16,311 nucleotides of DNA, taken from Clostridia bacterium (lineage in GTDB: Bacteria; Bacillota; Clostridia; Oscillospirales; CAG-272). The stretch spans positions 1 through 16,311 of the forward strand of contig CAAEBS010000073.1 in assembly GCA_900754175.1 (NCBI GenBank), written 5' to 3'. Shown here piece by piece: positions 1 through 8,800 of the stretch; position 1 is the first letter of the stretch; the number at the start of each line of letters is the position of its first letter. A program made the position numbers and the translations under genes. Below the pieces are notes generated by a model. It did not search any database. It had not been told where the DNA came from and saw only the letters and a list, made by a program, of their open reading frames with translations.

Positions 1-367
1 CAAACAAGAGAATTTCATCTTCTGAAAAAGGGGAACTTGGATCAGCGCCAAACACTTCAATAACCCAACTCATAATTTTTTCAGGTTGATCGGTAATTGT
101 CAGTGCGTATTTGATGTGCCAATATATCATAGAGGTACATTCAAAAATATACGGCTCACAATACATTAAACATTCGCAAATGGCGAGATGCTTTGCGGCA
201 GTATCTTTTTTTGAAACTGAATACATAAGAAATGAATACAAAAGGACAGAATCACAGTTGGGAAAAATTTTTTCTATGTTGTTCAAAGAATATTCAAAAC
301 ATTGATCTTCTAATATTTGAAAAGCCTTTTCAAAATCTTTTTGCCTTAAAAATTTTGTTAAATTCAT
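1..367 (-). CDS. Probable immunity protein for the second Rhs tip (partial, runs off the window)
   Basis: An uninterrupted minus-strand frame starts at the ATG at 367 and stays open to base 1, giving 122 codons with the C-terminus outside the window. It begins MNLTKFLRQKDFEKAFQILE. The start is supported by an AAGGAGAT ribosome binding site at 371-378, three bases before the ATG. The gene begins 9 bp after the stop of the alternative Rhs tip, the position immunity genes take in polymorphic-toxin loci, so neutralising that tip in the cytoplasm is the inferred role. The visible part has no signal peptide and looks mostly alpha-helical and Cys/Tyr-rich, with a repeat-like helical layout. It contains MIYWHIKYAL and ends near DPSSPFSEDE. 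I do not recognise a named immunity family. Base composition is AT-rich, like the adjacent tip and unlike the Rhs core. I am confident that it is a real gene and moderately confident of its role. Confidence 0.75.
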   Translation of the reverse strand, partial: MNLTKFLRQKDFEKAFQILEDQCFEYSLNNIEKIFPNCDSVLLYSFLMYSVSKKDTAAKHLAICECLMYCEPYIFECTSMIYWHIKYALTITDQPEKIMSWVIEVFGADPSSPFSEDEILLF

Positions 368-376
368 AATATCTCC

Positions 377-2059
377 TTAAAACAGCAACTTACTTATTCC
401 ATTCCAAACCCAAGCGTTACCTACTTTGAAAGCACCATTGACAACATTACCAGTGATTTCAATAAGTTTACCAGCATATCTCCAGTGAATTCCGACGGTT
501 CCATTATCAAGAACTCTCCATTCACCGTTTCTAATCGCTCGGTAAATCAAGTTTTTAATATTTACATTGCTGGTTTGTTTGCCTAATACATTTCCCCACA
601 AATGTTTAGATGTATTAATATGTTTCATCTTAGAGGAGGTGATGTTTTGAATGCTTTTGAAAGAACCTCTAATAAGACCTGATAATTTTGCTCGAAGAGC
701 ATACCACGCTTTTGCAACATATGGACCTACAAAATAGCCGATTGCAGCAGCAGCAGCACCGATGAGCGCAGTTAATCCCCAAATGAAAAGATTTCGTTTC
801 CAACCTTTTAGGTTCAATTTATCTGCCAGCCAACTGGTGAGTAGGTATCCACCAATTGCACCAATTACACCACCAATAATTGCACCAATTACATTTGCAG
901 CTACGTATCCACTATCGTCTCTGTGCATAACGACACTGTTTTTACAGTAGGTATAGATGTTATGAGCAATTTTGCCTTCTACAACCCCTGCCATAACAGA
1001 GTCATCGCCATTGACAAATCTACCAATGCCCGCATCATAGTACCTACTCTGGAGATAGTACAATCCAATCTCTTTATCGTAGTAGTAGCCACGGTAACGG
1101 AAAGGGTTAATATCTGCAATCTGGCAGTTCGACGTATCCAACGTAACGGTAGGAACACCCCAAGCGTCGTAAGAATATCTCGCAACAGTTTGCGCATCCG
1201 TGTCAACGATAGCAATTATGTCGCCCTGCAGGTTCTTGATGAAGTAGTAGGGCACATTGTTGTAGAGAATACCGCAAACGGAATCCTCATTATCGTAGAG
1301 AGGAACAAGAGTATTGTCGTTCCAAGTTTCACGAAGGATCTTGGTGCCGTCGAGAGTATAGGTATGGAGAATACCGTTTACCTTTTTGCTCGTTCTGATG
1401 CCGTTTGCATTGTAGGTGTACTCAATGTTGTCAAACTTCTTAAGCTGACGTCCCTTTTCCCAAGTCAGTGTGTGACCGAGATACTTAACGGGGTTGCCCT
1501 GTGCGTCGTATTCAATGGTCTTGCCGTCAAAGCCAGTGAGTAGGTCTTTCCACGTTGCATCACCGTAGGTGTACGCTTTGCCGTTCTTCTCGATGATGTT
1601 GCCATAGTTATCATACGTCATCGTATTGACAACTGTGCCGTTGACCGTTTCCGTCAGAAGCTGACCAAGCGCATCGTAGGTGTAGAGCGTGGTGTTGGTT
1701 ACCGGAATATCGTCAACCGTATAGGTCTCAACAACGGAAGTGATACGTTCCTCGGCATCGTAGCCGTAGGAGAGAGTTGTTCCGTTGGAGAGAATAATCT
1801 GGCTGACAAGCTGTGTAGTAGCAGAGGACTTAACCTTTTGATTTTCCTTGTGCTCGGCAGTAACCTTACCGGCATGGTAAGCGAACTGTCTGGAAACGAA
1901 GTCGGTTCCAAGCTGGAGTTCGTCGAATACCTTACGGCCAAAAGAATCGGTCTGGGAGTGACTGGTGACCGTTCTGCCACCGGCAGAGAATTTGACGACC
2001 GTTTTATCGTCATCGGTGTTTTCGTAGTAGACCGTTCGTGCGGAGCCGCCGGCAGGCAT
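377..2059 (-). CDS. Headless Rhs core fragment with alternative C-terminal toxin tip (orphan cassette)
   Basis: This is a 560-residue frame from the first in-frame ATG (2059). That ATG has no good ribosome binding site, and Rhs-homologous sequence continues in frame upstream to about 2266 without a start codon, reaching a stop near 2314. Residues 1-343 are YD repeats and the Rhs-associated core (NPFRYRGYYYDKEIGLYYLQ at about 318-337), almost the same as the end of the large Rhs protein. After SRYYDA the sequence diverges completely. Residues about 387-447 form a Gly/Ala-rich hydrophobic hairpin with two probable membrane segments. Residues about 470-560 are a compact tip with KMKHINTSKHLWGN and AWVWNG. 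Its spaced His/Lys/Trp residues suggest a small toxin, possibly an RNase, but that is a guess. The fragment lies behind a terminator and ahead of its own immunity gene. It is best read as a silent donor cassette rather than an expressed protein. Confidence 0.8.
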   Translation of the reverse strand: MPAGGSARTVYYENTDDDKTVVKFSAGGRTVTSHSQTDSFGRKVFDELQLGTDFVSRQFAYHAGKVTAEHKENQKVKSSATTQLVSQIILSNGTTLSYGYDAEERITSVVETYTVDDIPVTNTTLYTYDALGQLLTETVNGTVVNTMTYDNYGNIIEKNGKAYTYGDATWKDLLTGFDGKTIEYDAQGNPVKYLGHTLTWEKGRQLKKFDNIEYTYNANGIRTSKKVNGILHTYTLDGTKILRETWNDNTLVPLYDNEDSVCGILYNNVPYYFIKNLQGDIIAIVDTDAQTVARYSYDAWGVPTVTLDTSNCQIADINPFRYRGYYYDKEIGLYYLQSRYYDAGIGRFVNGDDSVMAGVVEGKIAHNIYTYCKNSVVMHRDDSGYVAANVIGAIIGGVIGAIGGYLLTSWLADKLNLKGWKRNLFIWGLTALIGAAAAAIGYFVGPYVAKAWYALRAKLSGLIRGSFKSIQNITSSKMKHINTSKHLWGNVLGKQTSNVNIKNLIYRAIRNGEWRVLDNGTVGIHWRYAGKLIEITGNVVNGAFKVGNAWVWNGISKLLF

Positions 2060-2266
2060 AAAGACTTTCTTTGCTACCTTGCCCTTATTGTCATAGTAAT
2101 ACCTGATAGTATGAACTACACTCTTAGCGCTTACGATCTCCCCGGAAAGGGTGATGTCCGACTCGGTAGCACGGATGATTTTGCCTTCCTCATATTCATA
2201 ATTATACTCTTTTTTGCTCGTAATGTCAATAGAACGGACGATGTTTCCGTCACCATCATAGACATA
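1032..2266 (-). repeat. Direct repeat copy A of the Rhs core end (orphan cassette arm)
   Basis: This copy of about 1235 bp encodes the last ~410 residues of the Rhs core and matches 3421-4652. The translations align end to end, with one extra codon here (the YYENTDDDKT region), which explains the 3-bp length difference. Some stretches are identical base for base, for example around 1603-1660 against 3986-4043. Homology stops sharply at GACATA (2261-2266) on one side and at the SRYYDA codons on the other. Confidence 0.88.
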
Positions 2267-2267
2267 G

Positions 2268-2298
2268 AAAAACTCCGCACCCCATAAGAAGTGCGGAG
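2268..2298 (-). terminator. Intrinsic terminator after the first Rhs tip/immunity pair
   Basis: On the minus strand, CTCCGCAC and GTGCGGAG (2280-2273 and 2298-2291 on the plus strand) form a perfect 8-bp stem with a 10-nt loop, followed by TTTTT. It lies 21 bp after the stop of the immunity gene at 2320. The T-run touches the point where homology of the orphan cassette begins, so the cassette is cut off from rhs transcription. Confidence 0.85.
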
Positions 2299-2319
2299 AA
2301 CCAAGAATAAATTTTTATT

Positions 2320-2838
2320 TTAGAAAGAGGATAAGTCGTTCTTTGCAATCACAATGAATGTATCATGGCTTGGAGCTTCAGGTACATTCTCTACAACAAA
2401 TTCAACGAGATCCCATACTTTTTCAAGGCAAGAGGTTACATTGAATTTTTGTGTCAATAGCAAATCAATTAAAGCTTGTTGATTTTTTGAGTCAACAAAA
2501 TAAACAATTCGACGTTCATAGCAGGTACAAGTCCAATCATCAATAATTTTATCAACAGAACGAGTATCAGAGATGGACATCAATAGTTCTGGAAACCTTT
2601 TAATAAAAAACTTAGTTGCATCACCATTATCAAAATATATAATTTTGCCGTCAATGTCGGTCGGTAAGTTGTCAAGCATTCCGGATGCTTTTAATAAAAT
2701 ATTTTGATTGTGACAATGCTTCTTAAGTATGTTTTTTATGTCAGAAACGGCAGATGAACCTGATATGATATAAGGGAAAAATGGTTCGTTGCATTGTACA
2801 ATGTCATAATCGGATATATTGTTGATTCGTTCAATCAT
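2320..2838 (-). CDS. Probable immunity protein for the first Rhs tip
   Basis: This gene encodes 172 residues starting MIERINNISDYDIVQ. An upstream in-frame ATG exists at 2943, but it would overlap about 100 bp of rhs. The ATG at 2838 is preceded at good distance by GGAGG (2847-2851), which sits in the final rhs codons. Only two bases separate the rhs stop from this start, so translation is probably coupled. The position directly after a toxin tip is the standard place for a cognate immunity protein, and the protein has no signal peptide, as expected for cytoplasmic protection. Visible features include a Cys pair (WTCTCYERR) and an acidic C-terminal half (LVEFVVENVPEAPSHDTF). I do not recognise a named family. 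The low GC relative to the rhs core fits a module that moves with its tip. A terminator follows. Confidence 0.8.
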   Translation of the reverse strand: MIERINNISDYDIVQCNEPFFPYIISGSSAVSDIKNILKKHCHNQNILLKASGMLDNLPTDIDGKIIYFDNGDATKFFIKRFPELLMSISDTRSVDKIIDDWTCTCYERRIVYFVDSKNQQALIDLLLTQKFNVTSCLEKVWDLVEFVVENVPEAPSHDTFIVIAKNDLSSF

Positions 2839-2840
2839 AA

Positions 2841-5800
2841 TTATTTCCTCCAGGTTTTTGGATTTACATAAACAATAGGTTTCTTCCAAATAGGAACTTG
2901 CTTCTTTCCGAGCCTTACTTCTATCTGAATGTGGAAATACCACTCGTTATACTTAGGATGCGGTGCATGAAGCATGATGATCAAAGTATTCGAAATTACA
3001 ATTCCGAAGATATTTCCACCAGTATTGGGACCTATAGCTTTAAGAGAAAAACGAGTTTTCTCAATTTTTTGTAGTGCCTGAAGGAGCTTGGGAGCGTGTT
3101 TAGCCAAGAAAGAAACACCCAAAGCTGCGCCAATAATTCCGCCCAAGGCTCCACATGCGACAGTTATTGCTGCAGTAACTTTTTTGCTTACCGGTGTAAA
3201 AATATTTACAACCTTACAAACAACATATGCTAAAGTCGCAAACAAAGCAGCACTTGCAATACCACACACAAGTCTCGCCAACCATTTTCCGTTGGAGTCA
3301 GCATTGTTCGTAGGTGCATTGAGACAATACGCCGATAAATTATAGTTTAAAGGATTGATGTCATCGAAAACGGTAGTAAGTATATTTATATCGTCGGTGT
3401 TTATAAACCTATCAACAAGTGCGTCATAATATCTGCTCTGCAGATAATACAACCCAATCTCTTCATCGTAGTAGTAACCACGATATCTGAATGGGTTGAT
3501 TGTTGCGATCTGGCAATTGGAAGAATCAAATTTAACTTCCGGCACGCCCCAAGCATCGTAGGTATATCTTGCAACTGTCTGAGCATCTTTGTCAACGATA
3601 GCGATTACGTCACCTTGAAGATTCTTGATGAAGTAGTAGGGAACAGAGTTGTAAAGAATGCCACAGACAGAATCTTCATTGTCATACAGCGGAACGAGTG
3701 TATTGCCACTCCACGCCTCGCGGAGAATCTTTGTTCCATCAAGCGTGTAAGTGTGGAGAACACCGTTTACGGTCTTAGAGGTACGAATACCATTTGCATT
3801 GTAGGTATAAGTATTGCCGTCGAAGCTCTTGAGCTGGCGTCCTTTTTCCCAGGTCAGAGTGTGACCAAGGTACTTAACAGGGTTTCCCTGCGTATCGTAT
3901 TCAATGGTCTTGCCATCAAAGCCGGTGAGAAGATCCTCCCAAGTGGCATCGCCGTAGGTGTACGCTTTGCCGTTCTTCTCAACGATGTTGCCATAGTTAT
4001 CATACGTCATCGTATTGACAACTGTGCCGTTGACCGTTTCCGTCAGAAGCTGACCGAGTGCATCGTAGGTGTAGAGCGTGGTGTTGGTTACCGGAGTATC
4101 GTCAACCGTGTAGGTCTCCACAACGGAAGTGATACGCTCCTCGGCATCGTAGCCGTAGGAGAGGGTAGTGCCGTTCGAGAGAATGATCTGGCTGACAAGC
4201 TGTGTAGTAGCAGAGGACTTAACCTTTGCGTTAGTCTTGTGTTCTGCCGTTACCTTACCTGCGTGGTAAACAAACTGTCTGGAAACGAAGTCGGTTCCAA
4301 GCTGGAGTTCGTCGAATACCTTACGACCAAAGGAGTCAGTCTGGGAGTGGCTGGTCACCGTTCTGCCACCGGCGGAGAACTTCACAACGGTGTTATCGTC
4401 GCTCTGTTCGTAGTAGATGGTCCGAGCAGATCCACTTGCGGGAGTGATTACCTTCTTGGTCATCTTACCTTCGACATCGTAATAATACTTCACGGTATTG
4501 ACGATTACCTTGGAGCTTACGATCTCCCCGGAAAGGGTGATGTCCGACTCGGTAGCACGGATAATTTTGCCTTCCTCATATTCATAATTATACTCTTTTT
4601 TACTGAAAATGTCAATAGAGCGGACGATATTATTGTCACCGTCGTAGACATATTTGTAATGAGCGATAGGAGTTGCTGTCGAAGAAGCTGCCGCAGCCTC
4701 GGATTCAAACCATTTTTCTGCGACCATCTGACCGATGGAGTTGTAAACCGCCTTCATCGTGTGACCGTTTGCATAGGTCATCTGTTTCAGACGTCCGTTG
4801 CCGTTTTTATAGGCGTAACGGATCAGCTTTTCGGTCTTGCCGTCGATACCGATGGATTCAAGGGTATGGAACGAATTGTAAGCCAGGGCATACTTCATGC
4901 CGTCGCCACGGACGATCTCGGTCATGTTGTCAAAGGCGTCGTAAGCGTAGGAAACGTGGGCAAGCTCGTTGCCGCCGGCGTCCTTGCTGGTTACCTTGGT
5001 GGTTCTGCCGGAGGTGTCGTATTCGTAGGCGGTCTTGTTGCCGAGGCGGTCGGTCACTTCCTCGTTGCGGGAGGTGTCGCCGTCAACCGTGTAGGTGGTT
5101 TTGTTACCCCGTGCGTCGGTTTCCTCGATCAGGTTATTTCCGGCGTCGTCGCCAGCCATGCAGTCGTCGTCCTCGTTGAAGCGGAACGAACGGTAGATAG
5201 TACCAAAGTTTCCGTCGGTAAACGTGGTCTCGGTCAGAGCGTTGCCAAAGCAGTCCGTGGCTTCCTTGAACGTGGGGGTGTTGTTGGCGGTGTTCTCCTT
5301 TACGGAGTCATCCGACGTACCGGTGCTTTCCACCACGAAATCCGAAGCGGAAAGGTAGGTTTCCAGATTGTTGCGGACAAGTTGAACGTCATCGAAATAG
5401 GCGACGCCGCTGTTGTAGCCGTATTCGCAGTAAATGCGGATATAATCAATGGTCCGGTATTTGCTCTTGGAGAACTGGACCGATGCAAACTGCCACTCAT
5501 CGGTGCAGGGGGAGAAGTTGGCGGTGAACTGCTCGGAGCCGTATTCACGGTAATAGGTGTCGTAGTATTTCACCACTGCCCGGAGCCTGAACTGCGGTGC
5601 GGCGACGTTGTCTCTTTCGTGATTTGGCAGTCCGTGACCTTTTGCCCAGCCGGAAAGCGTAAAGGTTTCACGGGTGGAGCGGGTAGAGCGGACGACGGGA
5701 GACTGGTAGGCGTATCTTGGGGCGTCAACTGCGCCGTCCATACGAAGCGATTTGCTCATGTTGAAGCAGGCGTCCGTGGAGTAGGACACGCCCGCAACAG

Positions 5801-8800
5801 AGCAGTTCCAGCCGTCCGTGCCACGCTCAAAGTTGCCGTTTTCCAGCATATTATAAGCGTTGGCATAGGGGTTGTTTTCCAGCTGTGCCGCATCGGCGTA
5901 CAATGCGCCCTTGCCGTTTGTGAGGATCTGGACCTGCACGCTCTGCTCTTCGGCAAGCGAGAAGGGAACGATCAGGCGGGTATATTCGCTGTCGTATTCG
6001 GTGAGCGATTCGCTGACGCCGAGGATATTTCCGGCGGCGTCGGTCACCCGGATAAAGGCGCCGGCGTTATTGCCGCTGAACCGGGAGAGCACACGGAGGT
6101 AAAGCGAAAAAGTGTACGAACCGGCGGGCAACGGCTCGGTTGTCTGATATACGCCGTTTTCCAAGCTGTCTGCCTGGTAGGACTGCATATGAAGTCCGTT
6201 TTTGCCGAATTTTGCGGAATACTCGGAGGTAAAGCAGTTGATACGGAAATTTTCGGCGTTGGCGGGCATTGCAGACCAGGCGGTAAGCTTTTTAAAGCCG
6301 TGGTTGGTCAGTAGGTTATTGATGTTGCTTACAATACCTGCGCCGCCGTCGCCGGAGTGCGGGTTGATGCCGCTTTCCTTGCCGTCGCCGCCCACCTTAC
6401 CGGTATCGGTGGAATAAATGTATTCGCTGACGATATTTCCGTCGTCGTCAAAGGCGTAGGCGGTTGTAATCACGTTGTCGGCAGTTTCGCCCTCGGTGGC
6501 GTCCATCGGCTCGGTCGTAGTGACAAGCGTTCTTGCCGCAGCGACAGAGTAGGAGTAGGTGGAAGCGGCGCCAACCGATTCATCGGAGCCGTATTCGGTT
6601 ACGCTTGCCAGGCGATCGCCGCTGAAGGTGTAAGCCACCTTGTAGACCGTGGCGTCGGCATCCAGAAGCGTTACGCTTTCGGGCTTGTCCGAGACGTAGG
6701 CGATCACTGCTTTTTTGCCGTCGGGGTAGGTTACGCTGGTGAGGAGGTCGCCTGTGTAGCCGTAGGTGATCTGCGTGTTGTCGGACGGGGCGGAAATCGA
6801 GAGAAGCTGTCCTGCGGCATTGTAGGAAAAGCCGAACTCACGACCTGCGCCGTCGGTTACAGAGGTGATACGTCCCGAGGTGTAGGTGATATCCATGTGG
6901 TTTTTCGCCGCATCGGTGATCCGGATCAGTCTGCCGGCGGAATCGAAAAGGCTGATGTTTTCGCCCTGCGTGAGCGTGAGCTTTACAGGGTCGTAGAGCG
7001 CTTCTCCGCCGTTTGCGTCCTCGTAGAGGTGGTAGCACTGGGAATTGCTGTCACAGCATACCGTTTTGTCGCTCTTTTTGAAATAGATCTCCTCGCCGTT
7101 TTCGCCGATGTAAACGCCGCAGTAGCCGGTATCCTCGTTGGGGGAGAACACGATCATGCTCTGCATAAGGTTCAGCCGGAAGCCGTTGCCGAGCTTCATC
7201 GCAGAAAAATCGGCGGTGTTGAGCTTGATCGGGTCGTTCTTCGTGTAAGGATACCCCGCAAGAGCGCTGTTGAAGAAGTGCTTGATGGTTACGGGCATCC
7301 GGTTGCCGGACCATGCAAAGTCCTCGGACTCAAACATAAGGTTGCCGCACTGCAGATCAACCGATCCCTGACCGAATCTGCCAAGCGCATGGGTATGCGT
7401 GCGGAAAGAGGTGTTGACGCCGTAGCTTGACTCATAGGAGACCACAAACTGCGGGGCAAAGGTGTTGCCGTATGCACTGCCGTAAAGGGTGATGCAGTTG
7501 TTGCAGATGTTGGTTTCGTCCAGCATTTTCATTACGAGATTCTGCGTCTGAATCTCGTCTTTGTTGACCTGGTCAATGAGAGAAGTTACGTCAAACGCAT
7601 AGGTGATGACCGAGCCCTTTTCCGTATGCCCTTCTTTCATTTTTGCAAAATCGATCAGGTCTTCGTCATGGATCGGAGTATTGTCGCCGAGGGAAATATC
7701 TTCGTCCACACGGTACAGTCCGAATCTGGGATAATCCAGGCTGGCGGCCTGTCCGGTGTACTGAGAGAATACAAGCTCGGCTTTCCGGATACGGGGATTG
7801 CGGGGCAGCGGGGGCATATTGAAGCGGATATACATACGCTTTGCATTGCAGGTCCCGTCGCCGTTGCCGCAGGTTCCGATCGTGTGAAGTGAGGAATTGT
7901 AAAGATAACCGTTGTCCCAGCTGTAAGTGGTCATTGCCGAAGCGCCGGAGAGCCGGATCTGCGGGTCAATGGTGACAGGGAACGCACGCTGCGGAGACTG
8001 GATCCAGTCCGCATCGGCAGTTACGGTGAGGAACACCAGACCGGCGTCGCTTGTTTTCATCTCAAAGCTGACGGCAGTGGAGGTGGCACCCTTTGCGTCG
8101 GTCATAAAGGGGGCGGGGATGAAGAATACTTCGTCGCCGCTTTCCTTGCTGAGAAATGAAATGCGCTTTGCCTGTTCGTCGAACTGCGCCGTTACGTTTT
8201 CGCATCTCAGGGTGAACGGGTAACGGTAGAGGGCGGAGGGAGATTTGATTACGATATTTTCCTTTACGCCGCATCCTTCCACGGAATATTCGTAATCCGT
8301 GTCAGGTTCCATGTTGGCAAAGGTGAGGATATCGGCGCCCGGAAGCCCGTCTGTCATGCTTTTGTGAAGCTGTGGCTTTACCCCTTTGTTTTTGTTCTTT
8401 CTGTTCTTTCTTGCGCATACCGTTACTTTGTGTATGCCCTGCTCGATAAAGAAGATGTCGTCGTTGTCCTCTTCACGGCTGAATTTTGCGGTAAAACGAT
8501 TTCTGCCGCAGGTGAAATGCCTGCCGTCGCCATCCTCAATGAGGGTGTTTTCCACCTCTTCAAAGGCGTGTGTTTCTTCGTCAAACACATGAATGGCAGA
8601 GGGCGAGAAGACCGCCTGCTCGGTTCCGTCGTTCATCCGGAACACTTTGACGTTATCGCCTCTTTGCCCGGGGATTTCTTCCATTCTTTTGAATTCCCGG
8701 GGCTTTTCGGGCATTTCCATGTCGGTAGCAATATCGGGAACATTCGGTTCGGAACGATCCGTGGGGGCGGTTTTGTCCGTTTCTTTTGTTTCTTCGGGCG

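Noticed and set aside
2320..2943. 207-codon version of the first immunity gene
   Set aside because: Its first 35 codons overlap the end of rhs in another frame and lack a ribosome site. The ATG at 2838 has GGAGG at ideal distance.
3615..6314. 899-codon open frame on the plus strand
   Set aside because: It lies wholly antisense to the rhs core and binding-domain region, has no ribosome site or recognisable domain, and breaks no domain of rhs. It is a shadow of the repetitive GC-richer coding strand.
6357..7430. 357-codon plus-strand frame
   Set aside because: It is antisense to the rhs YD repeats, with low-complexity Val/Gly-rich translation typical of a shadow frame.
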